DNA of 64,000 bases from Chitinophaga caseinilytica (GCF_038396765.1 NZ_CP150096.1:5315001-5379000); one strand, 5' to 3'. Shown: positions 17,665-27,534, counted from the first letter of the stretch. Program-made: numbers and translations. Notes: generated by a model not told the origin, from the sequence alone.

Positions 17665-20600
17665 AGGGAAAACTGGAACCGGTAACCCCGCCATCGAAGC
17701 GGGAAATGTTTACGCTAAGGCTCATGTTACTGCTCGGCACCGCCAGCATTGGCGTGCTGCTGATCGTACTGTTCCGGCGTACGCAGATCGGTTATGCCCC
17801 GCTTTATTGGGTGTTGATGGCCGGTATCACTTTCAATTGCCTCGCCGTTCTCCATGAATGGTACCATTATGCCGCTATCCGCGTGCCGGCGGTCCCCGAA
17901 CCGAAACATCCCTTCACGGTAGATGTGCTCACCACCTACTTCCCCGGCGAACCGTATGAAATGATCGTGGAAACCCTCACCGCCATCAGGGCCATGACGT
18001 ACCCGCATACCGCCTGGTTGTGCGACGAAGCCAATGATCCCTATCTCCGTGAAGTCTGCGACCGCCTGGGCGTGCGGCATGTGACGCGCACCGTCCGCAA
18101 AGACGCCAAGGCCGGGAATATCAACAACGCCCTGCAATACGCCACGGGAGAGCTTTGCGTGGTGCTCGACCCCGACCATGTGCCGTCTCCCGATTTCCTG
18201 GACGCCGTGGTGCATCATTTCAACGATCCCGCGATCGGGTTCGTGCAGATCGTTCAGGCGTACAGTAACCTGGGCGATAGTATCATCGCCAAAGGCGCCG
18301 CCCAGCAAACGTTCCAGTTCTACGGCCCCATCATGTCTACCATGAACAGTTACGGCACCGTGCTGGCCATCGGCGCCAACTGCACCTTCCGCAGGGCCGC
18401 GCTGGATTCCATCGGCGGGCATGCCGCGGGGCTGGCGGAAGATATGCATACCGCCATGCACCTGCACGCCAAAGGCTGGAAATCCGTTTATGTGCCCATC
18501 GTGCTGACACGCGGGCTCGTTCCCAATACCTTGTCTGCCTACTATTCGCAACAGCTGAAGTGGGCGCGGGGCACCTTCGAACTGCTGGTCACCTCCTACC
18601 CGAAACTGTTCCGGCAGTTCACCTGGCTGCAAAGAATCCATTACGGCACCATTCCGCTGCATTACCTGGCCGGGGTCGTATTTCTCATTAATTTCCTCGT
18701 GCCGGTAATTGCGCTGGTGACGGGGCATATCCCTTTCCGGGCAGACCTGGTGGAGTTTTCGTTGTTCGCTTTCCCGGCGATCGCTTCCATCCTCCTCATC
18801 CGCCATTACGTGCAGCGATGGGTGATGGAAGAGAAGGAACGGGGATTCCATATCGTGGGCGGATTGCTCTTTATCGGCACCTGGTGGATCTATCTGCTGG
18901 GGCTCGTCTATACCATCGCGCGGAAAAAAGTGCCTTACCTTCCCACCCCGAAAGACGATTCCGGGCCAGACGACTGGCGGCTGAACATCCCCAATATCGC
19001 CATCCTCGTCATATCGCTCGCGGCCATCGTTTACGGGCTGAATTATGACTGGAACCCCTATTCCCTGTTTATGGCGGGCATTGCAGGCGTCAATTGCCTG
19101 ATCATGATATTCAACATCATCGCCAGCCTCCCCCTGCGGAAAATCCCCGCAAAGTACGGCTGGGTAAAAACGATGCTGATCGTGCCGCTGCTGCTGAAAA
19201 GGCAATTCTGGGTATTCCGGCACCTGCACCTGTATTCCGGCATCCGCAAGCTCGGGTTGCCGTTATTGCTGGCCGCGATCGGCCTGAGCTGGTATTTTAC
19301 GTCCGGATATAGGCATGCGCCGGAAGTGCGCCTCCTTCCCCGGCACGATGTTTTTTATACCGGCGTGTACAATCCAGCGGGCCAGGGCATGCCGCGCATG
19401 CAGATTACATCGCTTTACATTGCGTGGGGCAACGGGCCGGAACATCTCCTGCCCGATTCACTGGCGGCCGTTTACAATGGCGGCTCCATACCCATGATCA
19501 CCTGGGAGCCCTGGCGGTCGAAGTTCGGGTTGAGCATCGATGGCTTGAAGGACGAACAGAAAATCATGTCCCTCATCCCCACCGGTATTTTCGACAGTTA
19601 CCTGGAACGGTTCGCCGACCAGGTAAAAGCGCTGGACCGCCCGCTGTTCCTCCGGTTTGCGCATGAGCCAGACAATCCCGACTATCCATGGTCGCCCTCG
19701 GGCGGCAATACGCCGGAAGAATTCCGTACGGCATGGCGCTATGTACATACCCTGTTCCTGCGCCGCGGGGCGGTGAACGCCATTTGGGTGTGGAACCCCT
19801 GGAAAGCGGCCCATGCGGCCTCTTATTTCCCGGGAAGGGCCTATGTAGACTGGTTAGGCGTTACCGTGCTGAATTATGGGCCGGAGCATGGCGGAAAGGG
19901 ATGGAATACTTTCGAATCGTTGTACCAGCCGTTCGACAGCCTGCCGCTTTTCCGTTCCGGCCTGCCCGTGATGATCGCTGAAATGGGCTCCATACCCGAC
20001 GCCGGCAACCAGGAAGGCTGGTTCCGCGATGCGTTCCAGGCCATCAGTACGCGTTTCCCCAACATCCACGCACAGGTGTTTTTCAATACGGCCCACGACA
20101 CGAATGTGCCCCATGGCGATACGGCGAAGTTCCTGGACTGGACCATCCGCCAGCCCGGCCAGCTGATGGCGGCGCTGCATGGATCGCCCCGGCTGTCGGC
20201 GCCCCTGGCGCAGATCCCGCCGATCGTTACGCCCGCATCGGAGGCCGATCTTCCGGCACGCTACAAATTGCCGGAAGATATCCGGGGGCTTATTTACCAG
20301 AAAGGAGACAGTTGGTTCAGGAACCGGTACGCCCTCACGCGCCGCGAAGCCGCGCGGGATATGCAGCAGATGCAGCAACTGGGTGTAAATACCATCCGCC
20401 GGTACGGACCGGGCGTGTACGACAGGAATGTGCTCGCGGAAGCCGCCAGCCATGGCATCCGCATCCATTACGGGTTCTGGCTGCCCAACGTCAACGATAT
20501 GGACAAGGATAGCGCGGCGCTCGCGCGGATGAGGGAAAGCATCCTTAAAGCGATCGTCCGCCGCCGCAACGATACTGCCATCACCGCATGGCACCTGGGC

Positions 20601-21395
20601 AACAACGCCTGGCAGCGCCTGGCCACGCAGCATTACAAACCGGCATTGCTCTACCAGCAGCAACGGTACCTCCGCTGGATGGAGCAACTGGCCGCGGCCA
20701 TCAAAGCTGCCGATCCGTCGCGGCCGGTTACGACAGACGTACTTTTTAACCCGGGCACTGCGCCCGAACTGGCCTGGCTCCGGCAGCAGCTACCCGCCAT
20801 AGATGCGTTTGGCCTGGAAGCCACCGGCGACACCATGGGCCTCAGCGCCCAGTTGGCCGGAAACGTTCCCTGCTTCATCAGCAAAATCCCAGTTGCCGCC
20901 TACGCCAAGCTCCCGCCGGCACCGGCGTTCCTCACTACGCTGCAAGACCAGGAAACGCGCGACTTCGTATCTTTCGACGGCCTCACCGATCATAACGGAC
21001 GCAAAAAACCCGACTGGCACCTGGTGGCAAAGCTTTGGAAACAGGCCCCCGCTCCACCACCATTGCCGGGCGTAAAAATACTCCGGCCTTCGCGTACCGT
21101 ATTGCCCGGCACCCAGCTCACTTACAACGTGCTGTTAAGCGCCGGCGCCGGCTGGCGGCTGCCCGAACCCGGAAAAGACAAGTTGCGGTACGAGTGGTAC
21201 CTCGTGCAAACAGACCATTACGGCTATCCGTTCCAACTGCAACGCGTCGGAGAAGGCCCGTTCCTCAAGCTTACGATCCCCAGTGAGCCCATGCAGTACC
21301 GGCTTTACCTGGTAGCTACGCGGAACGGCAGTGTGACAACGGATTACAGTCCGCTGCATACCCCGCTTTTCCTGCAAAATATGCACCCGCGATAA
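17661..21395 (+). CDS. Fusion: membrane GT2 synthase + GH26-like + inactive GH2-like domains
   Basis: A 1244-residue protein. Residues 20-66 hold two membrane helices. Residues 85-310 are a processive GT2 domain of the cellulose/PNAG-synthase type: VLDPDH (170-173), LAEDMH (258-263) and QQLKWARGT (297-305), the counterpart of QxxRW. Six or seven further helices follow to about 548. Residues ~560-830 resemble GH26: acid/base Glu669 in RFAHEPD and nucleophile Glu774 in VMIAEMG. Residues ~870-1125 resemble the GH2-like barrel of the preceding gene, but its acid/base position is Asn (HLGNNAW, 979-984) and no nucleophile Glu is seen. An Ig-like end follows. Product and glycan are unknown. The start overlaps the previous stop. 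Confidence 0.85.
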   Translation: MKGKLEPVTPPSKREMFTLRLMLLLGTASIGVLLIVLFRRTQIGYAPLYWVLMAGITFNCLAVLHEWYHYAAIRVPAVPEPKHPFTVDVLTTYFPGEPYEMIVETLTAIRAMTYPHTAWLCDEANDPYLREVCDRLGVRHVTRTVRKDAKAGNINNALQYATGELCVVLDPDHVPSPDFLDAVVHHFNDPAIGFVQIVQAYSNLGDSIIAKGAAQQTFQFYGPIMSTMNSYGTVLAIGANCTFRRAALDSIGGHAAGLAEDMHTAMHLHAKGWKSVYVPIVLTRGLVPNTLSAYYSQQLKWARGTFELLVTSYPKLFRQFTWLQRIHYGTIPLHYLAGVVFLINFLVPVIALVTGHIPFRADLVEFSLFAFPAIASILLIRHYVQRWVMEEKERGFHIVGGLLFIGTWWIYLLGLVYTIARKKVPYLPTPKDDSGPDDWRLNIPNIAILVISLAAIVYGLNYDWNPYSLFMAGIAGVNCLIMIFNIIASLPLRKIPAKYGWVKTMLIVPLLLKRQFWVFRHLHLYSGIRKLGLPLLLAAIGLSWYFTSGYRHAPEVRLLPRHDVFYTGVYNPAGQGMPRMQITSLYIAWGNGPEHLLPDSLAAVYNGGSIPMITWEPWRSKFGLSIDGLKDEQKIMSLIPTGIFDSYLERFADQVKALDRPLFLRFAHEPDNPDYPWSPSGGNTPEEFRTAWRYVHTLFLRRGAVNAIWVWNPWKAAHAASYFPGRAYVDWLGVTVLNYGPEHGGKGWNTFESLYQPFDSLPLFRSGLPVMIAEMGSIPDAGNQEGWFRDAFQAISTRFPNIHAQVFFNTAHDTNVPHGDTAKFLDWTIRQPGQLMAALHGSPRLSAPLAQIPPIVTPASEADLPARYKLPEDIRGLIYQKGDSWFRNRYALTRREAARDMQQMQQLGVNTIRRYGPGVYDRNVLAEAASHGIRIHYGFWLPNVNDMDKDSAALARMRESILKAIVRRRNDTAITAWHLGNNAWQRLATQHYKPALLYQQQRYLRWMEQLAAAIKAADPSRPVTTDVLFNPGTAPELAWLRQQLPAIDAFGLEATGDTMGLSAQLAGNVPCFISKIPVAAYAKLPPAPAFLTTLQDQETRDFVSFDGLTDHNGRKKPDWHLVAKLWKQAPAPPPLPGVKILRPSRTVLPGTQLTYNVLLSAGAGWRLPEPGKDKLRYEWYLVQTDHYGYPFQLQRVGEGPFLKLTIPSEPMQYRLYLVATRNGSVTTDYSPLHTPLFLQNMHPR

Positions 21396-21711
21396 CGGGC
21401 GTTACGTGATACAGATTACTTTTTGAACTTTTCGGAAACCCGGAGGTTTTTCTACCAGTCTAAATAATTGCATGATGAAAAAGGTTATTCCAGCGCCACA
21501 ACTATTGCTGCGCCCCGCATCAGGGACCGGGCTCATTTTGCCGGTTTAGACCGGTTAGGTGTTTTAGGCGCACCGGGCAATGCGAACGTGGCATGGGGGA
21601 ATTGGGACAACTTTTCCGCTTATACCCATTCGCTGATGCCGTACGTTTCTCCAAAGGTGGCGTCCTTTTTCGGTTGAATACGCTGCCTTTCCTACATACT
21701 ACCATTACCTG
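21396..21711. other. 316-base gap without a convincing gene
   Basis: Between the synthase stop and the convergent serine hydrolase stop. A short frame from an ATG pair at 21472 gives only about 25 residues (starting MMKKVIPAPQLLL). An overlapping TTG-started frame to 21677 has no recognisable content. I see no terminator with a clear T run, no RNA gene and no mobile element. It may be a decayed fragment. Confidence 0.5.
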
Positions 21712-22767
21712 TTATTGCAGGACTTCCGCGATCTGATTCAGTAAATCATTCCTCATTTTGGAGTTCCGATAGTCGAGCAGGATAATAACTCCCCAGTTCC
21801 TGGCCCTGTTATAACAAATAATGGAAGATTGTCCCATGGAGTCACCGGATTTCATGTAAAGGGTGTTGTTATCGTCCGATACGATGTTCGTGCCTAATCC
21901 CATTTCCCTTTTTTCGTCTTTATAGAAGATTTTTTCAGTGATCAGGGCAGCTTTGCCAATGGTGCTTCCGGTGTCCAGCACCGCTTTTAAGTACTTTACG
22001 AGGTCTGCGGCGTTGGATTTCACGAGCCCTGCAGGCGCCGTAACGTTCCATTGGAAGAATTCCTGTATCACGCCGTTCGGGCCGTGGCCCGTAGTCCTGT
22101 TGGGTACGATAAACGCCTTCGTCAGCGAGGCGCTCATATGCAATGGGCGGAATATTCTTTCCCGGATAATGGCATCGTAGCTTTTACCGTAGGCTTTTTC
22201 CAAAATCTGGCCGAGCAAGGTATATCCAACGGTGGAATAGCGGTATTTGCCATAATCGGCCAATTCCGTGCAAGTATTGATCAGGCCCGTCAGGTTTTCC
22301 TGCGTGAAGTTTCTTAAAGGCTGCTGGGCGTCGGCTGCTATCAGTTTCCCAAAATCCACATCAGGCAACCCGGATTGGTGGGACGCGAGATCCGATATTT
22401 TGATCCGGTTCGCTATGTTTTTATGCAACACATATTCCCGGGGCAGGTAGGCGTCGATATAATCATCCAATTTGATCTTTTTATCCATTTCGGCCTGCGC
22501 AATCAGATTGGAAGTCAAAATCTTGGTGATGGAAGCGATTTCAAATATGGAATTGCTATCGATAAGCTGCCGGCTTTCCTGGCTGATTTTGCCGTAAGCG
22601 GTAAAATACGGTACATTATTGTAAATGAAGCCAACGCTGATCCCAATTTCAGGATTTGCAAGATGGCTCGCCTTTATGATGGAATCAATCCTTTTATGAT
22701 AGTCCTGGCCGAAAGAAAAATTAGCCGCAAGTAAGAATCCAATTACAAATTTCAAGGATGCGTTCAT
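21712..22767 (-). CDS. Secreted serine hydrolase (class C beta-lactamase/PBP4* fold)
   Basis: A 351-residue exported protein with a cleavable signal peptide ending near SFGQD. The catalytic SxxK is SITK at residues 79-82. The second motif, usually YxN, is YST (177-179) in RYSTVGYTLLG. The SHQSGLPD segment after the first motif and the LYMKSGDSMG stretch near the end are typical of the family. Members include D-Ala-D-Ala peptidases, esterases and beta-lactamases; the substrate here is unknown. The gene follows an AraC-type regulator on the same strand 138 bases away and may be its target. Confidence 0.88.
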   Translation of the reverse strand: MNASLKFVIGFLLAANFSFGQDYHKRIDSIIKASHLANPEIGISVGFIYNNVPYFTAYGKISQESRQLIDSNSIFEIASITKILTSNLIAQAEMDKKIKLDDYIDAYLPREYVLHKNIANRIKISDLASHQSGLPDVDFGKLIAADAQQPLRNFTQENLTGLINTCTELADYGKYRYSTVGYTLLGQILEKAYGKSYDAIIRERIFRPLHMSASLTKAFIVPNRTTGHGPNGVIQEFFQWNVTAPAGLVKSNAADLVKYLKAVLDTGSTIGKAALITEKIFYKDEKREMGLGTNIVSDDNNTLYMKSGDSMGQSSIICYNRARNWGVIILLDYRNSKMRNDLLNQIAEVLQ

Positions 22768-22845
22768 TGTATCGTGTTTTAGGTGTAAAAACTAATCCGA
22801 TACAAATGTGGGGAGGAAATTCCGGGCGGGCGACCGGGTAAACGA

Positions 22846-22881
22846 ACCCGTACGCATTTGTTGCCGGAAATGGGTACGGGT
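22846..22881 (-). repeat. Imperfect 36-base inverted repeat between AraC gene and serine hydrolase gene
   Basis: Arms ACCCGTAC-g-CATTT and AAATG-g-GTACGGGT with one G-G mismatch and an eight-base loop. No T run follows, so it could be a regulator site upstream of the hydrolase gene or a weak attenuator. Confidence 0.5.
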
Positions 22882-22905
22882 AATTACAACTACGCGTACG
22901 AATAA

Positions 22906-24060
22906 TTACAAATCACTATTTTTCAACCCCTTACGATACTCCGTAGGGGTAGTGCCAGTGTGTTTTCTGAAGGCGGTATTGAAGGAAGATTTTGAATTAA
23001 AGCCGACTTCATAGAGGATTTCAAGCACGGTTACTTTACTTTTTGACCCGTCTTTCAGGATTTCCATGGCATGTTCGATACGATAGGTATTGATGAAATC
23101 ATAAAAATGTTGCCCGAGTTGATGGTTGATCAGGAGCGACAAATCCCTGACAGGAATCCCCAGGTCGTCGGCAATATCCTTGATGGTCAGGGATGGATTG
23201 AGATAGGATTTCTTGTCGCTCATGTAATCTTTCAGCTTCAAATACTCCACATTGTAAGCATTTTCATTGACAGGGGCCAGTTCGCTTTTGCCCTCTTCCA
23301 AAACGATATCCTTAACAAGTTTCAGTTTCGAATCGACCGTTCTGAACAGGTTGGGGTGATTCAATGCTTTGAACAGGTACCAACTAATGACGATCAATTC
23401 AAATATGATCAATCCTGATTTCAGCCATTCCGAAATTTCCGGATACGCCGTAAACTTAAAGATGTTCTTCGCGAGCGCAATAATATAGAAGATGGACAGG
23501 GCCACGGTGAACTGGAACAACCAGTTCAGCGAAGCAATACTGGCGCCGGCGTAATTTTCGAGGTAGATGCGCCTGGATTTCCGCAATATCATAAAAGCGG
23601 CCACGATATAGCATATCACCTGAACATGCAGGAGGATGTGGTTGAACTGTATTTCGGGCCGGGAGCTGATCTTTTGGAGAAAATCCAGTTTGGCGTCGAG
23701 GTTAACCCCGTAAAAGCGGGGTATGAGGACCAGGTTGGCCAATAGAAAAGGGATCGTATGGGCCCAATGCCTGGGCTTCAGCCTAAAATCGGTAAAGCAG
23801 ACGGATAAAACGTATAAATAGAAAGTGGGGAGCTGCAGGAAAATCATAAGGTTCCTGAACATCCCGAAATTGGACGGGCCTTCGTTGAGAAAGTCGAAAA
23901 TGTTGCCGCTGGTATCAATGGCGGTTAATACTAAAAAGGACGCGAAAAGGCGATTGCTTAGTTTATGTTCCGTTTTGACCGTCAGTAAAAAGCAGGATAG
24001 GAATAACGAAAAGAACACGACTATCAGTTCGATCGCAACCAGTATATTGAGTTTATCCAT
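22906..24060 (-). CDS. AraC-family regulator with membrane N-terminus
   Basis: A 384-residue protein. The first ~235 residues hold about seven hydrophobic helices, as in the 7TM-HTH regulators of Bacteroidota. The C-terminal ~100 residues form an AraC DNA-binding domain with two helix-turn-helix units: SLTIKDIADDLGIPVRDLSLLI and KVTVLEILYEVGFNSKSSF, ending in FRKHTGTTPTEYRKG. A membrane-bound regulator that senses an envelope signal is inferred. A 19-base perfect palindrome lies 17 bases before its start codon, perhaps for autoregulation. The serine hydrolase gene follows. Confidence 0.88.
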   Translation of the reverse strand: MDKLNILVAIELIVVFFSLFLSCFLLTVKTEHKLSNRLFASFLVLTAIDTSGNIFDFLNEGPSNFGMFRNLMIFLQLPTFYLYVLSVCFTDFRLKPRHWAHTIPFLLANLVLIPRFYGVNLDAKLDFLQKISSRPEIQFNHILLHVQVICYIVAAFMILRKSRRIYLENYAGASIASLNWLFQFTVALSIFYIIALAKNIFKFTAYPEISEWLKSGLIIFELIVISWYLFKALNHPNLFRTVDSKLKLVKDIVLEEGKSELAPVNENAYNVEYLKLKDYMSDKKSYLNPSLTIKDIADDLGIPVRDLSLLINHQLGQHFYDFINTYRIEHAMEILKDGSKSKVTVLEILYEVGFNSKSSFNTAFRKHTGTTPTEYRKGLKNSDL

Positions 24061-24076
24061 TCATTTTATTTTACGT

Positions 24077-24095
24077 ATTGCATGCTACATGCAAT
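24077..24095. promoter_or_regulatory. 19-base palindrome upstream of AraC gene (ATTGCATG-CTA-CATGCAAT)
   Basis: Perfect eight-base arms around a three-base centre, 17 bases upstream of the membrane AraC-type regulator gene. A candidate operator. Confidence 0.5.
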
Positions 24096-24174
24096 CGTCA
24101 CATCAACAAAATAACCATATTTATGGCAAACATAGCGGGCTGAGGCACTGTGGTAAAAAAACAAAACTTATCTG

Positions 24175-25065
24175 TTATGCCTTTGCCTCGTTCTTCCGGT
24201 AAACCGAAGGTGAAAATCCCATTACCTTGGTGAAAACACGGGAAAAGTAGGCAGGTTCATCGAAACCAAGGCGGGTAGCGATCTCGTTCAATTTAAGATT
24301 TGTAATATCGATGTATTCACAGGCTTTCTGGACCTTCAGATTAATGAAGAAGTTTATGGGAGAAATACCCGTTTCTTTCTGGAACAGCATAGAGAAATGA
24401 GAGGGTGAGTATTTGAAGTACCGGGCCATCTGATCCAGGTCCAGCTTGCGTTCTATGTTCTCCTGCATGTAGTAAATGACCTTGGCGGAAAAAGGATATT
24501 CTTTCCGGGACTTGACCGTGAAATGCTGATAGGCGTTGAGGCAGGTTAATGATGCCAGGAATGTATACAGGCACATGGAAGCATATACCATATACTCCTT
24601 TATGTACCCCATGGAAAACCTGCTGTAAATCTCTTCAAACAAACGTATCCGGTCTTGCAGCCGCGAATGCTCATCCGGTAAAATAGTGACAGGATCGGCA
24701 TTAAGCGGTACGAAGCTTTTACTCATGTGGCCACGAAACTGTAACCAGTAAATAGTCCACGGATCATCTGCATCAGCACCGAAGGCATAATCGGTTGCTG
24801 CAGGTATAATGATAAACTGGCTGGCAGTTATCGTATACTTCTGGCCATGTATGGAATACCATCCTTTTCCTTCCGTGCAATAGATCAGCATGGCATAATC
24901 GCACTTATTGGTTTTCTGAACATAATGAAACTTTACCTTTGGGAAGTAGCCGATTTTACGAACGTACAGGTTGCTGATGAGCGGATCTTCACAATAGGTT
25001 TGTAAAAGCTCTTCAGGCAATGAAATGCTACGCTCCCCCTTAAAGCCTTCTTGCATCTTCTTCAT
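24175..25065 (-). CDS. AraC-family regulator with cupin sensor domain
   Basis: A 296-residue regulator with an N-terminal AraC-binding beta-barrel (YAMLIYCTEGKGWYSIHGQ, ITASQFIIIPAATDYAF, WTIYWLQFRGH) and a C-terminal AraC HTH (LDLDQMARYFKYSPSHFSMLF, then LNEIATRLGFDEPAYFSRVF, ending GFSPSVYRKNE). Regulators of this layout control sugar-use genes. It is divergent from the GH92 mannosidase gene with about 100 bases between, which makes that gene its likely target. Base composition is lower in GC than in flanking regions. Confidence 0.9.
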   Translation of the reverse strand: MKKMQEGFKGERSISLPEELLQTYCEDPLISNLYVRKIGYFPKVKFHYVQKTNKCDYAMLIYCTEGKGWYSIHGQKYTITASQFIIIPAATDYAFGADADDPWTIYWLQFRGHMSKSFVPLNADPVTILPDEHSRLQDRIRLFEEIYSRFSMGYIKEYMVYASMCLYTFLASLTCLNAYQHFTVKSRKEYPFSAKVIYYMQENIERKLDLDQMARYFKYSPSHFSMLFQKETGISPINFFINLKVQKACEYIDITNLKLNEIATRLGFDEPAYFSRVFTKVMGFSPSVYRKNEAKA

Positions 25066-25167
25066 TATATAAATCGTAAGATAGTATAAGTAAATAGTGA
25101 TAAATGTACTTTTATCTCCAACAGCAACAAAATACTTTTACAATCATATTCAAATAATTACACCCGT

Positions 25168-27534
25168 ATGAAGGTAAAAATCCGCATTAGTTTGGTTGTG
25201 CTATGTTCCTTCCTGTTATTTTCCTGCTCCCGTAAGATTTCAACAGGTAGACAAAAGCATCCGAATGCAAACCGGGAAATACTATCTCAGTATGTAGATC
25301 CCAGGATAGGCACCGCACATGCCCGCTGGTTTCACTTCACACCGGGAGCCATGCCTTTTGGGATGGCGAAGCCAGCCCCTTCCACCAACGGGCACCTCGG
25401 CAATAAAAGCGGATGGGAAGCTACGGGATACGATTACAGAGACAAAACAATTGAAGGCTTCCCCTGCCTGCATGAGTTCCAGATTGGGGGGATTGTCCTG
25501 ATGCCCAGCACCGGTAAACTCAAAACCATTCCCGGCCCCGTTAATGATACTACAGGCATCGGTTACCGCTCGCGGTTCGACCGTTCGGATGAAATAGCCA
25601 CAGCAGGCTATTATTCCGTACTCCTGAAAGATTACCATATAAAAGCAGAGCTCACCGCAACACCCCGTGTGGCTTTTCAGCGTTACAGCTACCCTGCTGG
25701 TGCAACAAATCACATGCTATTCGACATCGGCCATCAGCAGGGAGAAAGCGGACGTGTGAAAGACGCCTATGTAACGAAGACGAGCGATGGCCGGATAGAG
25801 GGATGGGTGATCACCGAGCCGGAATATGTAAAAAAATACCAGCCAGGCGCTACCGTTACGCTCTATTTCTCTGCCGTATCAGATCACACTCCTGCTTCAT
25901 GGGGTACCTTTACCGGTAACGATGTACATGCAGGCAAAACCGAGGTATCGGGTGTGGGGGCGGGTATGTACCTGACTTTTGCATCCAACGCCCCTGAAAC
26001 CATTACCGTTAAAGTGGGCCTCTCCTACACTTCAGTAGCCAATGCCCGCCTGAACCTGCAGGAGGAAGCAGCCAATCTTACTTTTGATCAGGCGAAAGCA
26101 AATGCCGGTAAAGTATGGGAAGATTATTTGGACAGGATTCGTGTGGAAACTTCAAATAAAGCAGATAAGATAAAATTCTATACTGGCCTATACCATGCTT
26201 TGCTGGGAAGAGGGCTCGCCAACGACATTAATGGTGCATACCCGCGCAATGATGGCACAATTGGCCAAATTCCCCTGCACAACAACAAACCCGTTCATAA
26301 CATCTACAATACGGACGCGGCATGGGGTGTTCAATGGAACCTTTCACAGCTATGGATGCTGGTGTATCCGGAATACCAATCAGACTACCTGAGCAGCCAT
26401 TTACAAACATATAAAGATGCCGGATGGCTGGCCGATGGACTTGCCAATGGCCGCTATGTTTCCGGAGTTGGCACTAACCTGCTCACCACATTATTTGCAG
26501 GCGCGTACCAATGCGGCATCCGGGATTTTGATACAAAAACGGCATATGAAGCATCCCTTAAAAATGAGCTGGATGGACAAAACCGCCCTTTAGGTGCTGG
26601 CAAAATGAATACCGCAGCCTTCACGAAATACGGATATGTTCCCGCTGACGCAGATACAGATGGCTTCTCTGCTTCGCATACGCTGGAATACTCCTATAGC
26701 GCCTGGGCAGTAGCACAATGGGCAAAGCAGCTCAACAAAACCAACGATTACAACCGGCTCATGTACCTTTCCAAAGGCTGGGAAAGGCTCTACGATTCCT
26801 CAACAAACTTTATCCGTCCGCGGAAAGTAAATGGTGAATTCATTGAAAACTTCAATCCGCTGCAGGTATGGCGCGGGTTCCAGGAAGGGAATGCCTGGCA
26901 GTATACTTTCTATGTACCGCACGATGTAAAAGGCCTGGCGGAAAAATTAAGTCCACCGGTTTTTAGCCGCCGGCTCGACAGTATCTTTGCCATAGCGCAG
27001 AAGCTGATATTCGGTGGTGGCAAACAGATAGATGCCTTTGCCGGGCTTGAAACGCTCTATAATCATGGCAACCAGCCCTGCCTGCATATTTCCTGGTTAT
27101 TTAATGAAATAGGATATGCTTCCTTAACCCAGAAATGGGTGCGCGCCATCCTCAATGATTTTTATGGTACAGAAGGCATTCATGGATATGGCTATGGGCA
27201 AGACGAAGATCAGGGTCAACTGGGCGCCTGGTATGTTATCAGCTCCATTGGCCTTTTTGATGTGAAAGGCCTGACCGATACTGCGCCTGCTTTTGGAATA
27301 GGGAGCCCGCTGTTCGACAAGGTTACCATTAAACTGAATAACCGCTACTACAAGGGCCGGGAATTTGTTATTGAAACGAAGGACAATAGCAATACAAATG
27401 CATACATACAGCAATTAAGACTGAATGGCAAGCCATTGCATGATACGCATATTCCGTTCAAGACTGTTGTGAATGGAGGCAGGCTAACGCTTGACATGGG
27501 CAGTGAGGCAAGAGACAATTATCTAAACCGGTAA
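25168..27534 (+). CDS. GH92 family alpha-mannosidase lipoprotein
   Basis: A 788-residue lipoprotein with lipobox LFSC (Cys20). It starts with the GH92 signature region YVDPRIGT, FTPGAMPFGMAKPAPST and HEFQIGG, and ends with the family blocks YGYGQDEDQGQLGAWYVISSIG split over 27186-27250 and FVIETKDNSN. GH92 enzymes are calcium-dependent exo-acting alpha-mannosidases, often alpha-1,2, that invert configuration. Surface or periplasmic trimming of N-glycan-like mannans is inferred. No SusC/D pair adjoins it, so it would act on material imported or released by other systems. Two TACTTTTA boxes at 25107 and 25133 are near-matches to a -7 element. Confidence 0.93.
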   Translation: MKVKIRISLVVLCSFLLFSCSRKISTGRQKHPNANREILSQYVDPRIGTAHARWFHFTPGAMPFGMAKPAPSTNGHLGNKSGWEATGYDYRDKTIEGFPCLHEFQIGGIVLMPSTGKLKTIPGPVNDTTGIGYRSRFDRSDEIATAGYYSVLLKDYHIKAELTATPRVAFQRYSYPAGATNHMLFDIGHQQGESGRVKDAYVTKTSDGRIEGWVITEPEYVKKYQPGATVTLYFSAVSDHTPASWGTFTGNDVHAGKTEVSGVGAGMYLTFASNAPETITVKVGLSYTSVANARLNLQEEAANLTFDQAKANAGKVWEDYLDRIRVETSNKADKIKFYTGLYHALLGRGLANDINGAYPRNDGTIGQIPLHNNKPVHNIYNTDAAWGVQWNLSQLWMLVYPEYQSDYLSSHLQTYKDAGWLADGLANGRYVSGVGTNLLTTLFAGAYQCGIRDFDTKTAYEASLKNELDGQNRPLGAGKMNTAAFTKYGYVPADADTDGFSASHTLEYSYSAWAVAQWAKQLNKTNDYNRLMYLSKGWERLYDSSTNFIRPRKVNGEFIENFNPLQVWRGFQEGNAWQYTFYVPHDVKGLAEKLSPPVFSRRLDSIFAIAQKLIFGGGKQIDAFAGLETLYNHGNQPCLHISWLFNEIGYASLTQKWVRAILNDFYGTEGIHGYGYGQDEDQGQLGAWYVISSIGLFDVKGLTDTAPAFGIGSPLFDKVTIKLNNRYYKGREFVIETKDNSNTNAYIQQLRLNGKPLHDTHIPFKTVVNGGRLTLDMGSEARDNYLNR

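Noticed and set aside
21468..21677. Short frame possibly encoding a 69-residue peptide
   Set aside because: Starts with TTG, has no recognisable feature, and overlaps other weak frames in the gap; treated as non-coding.
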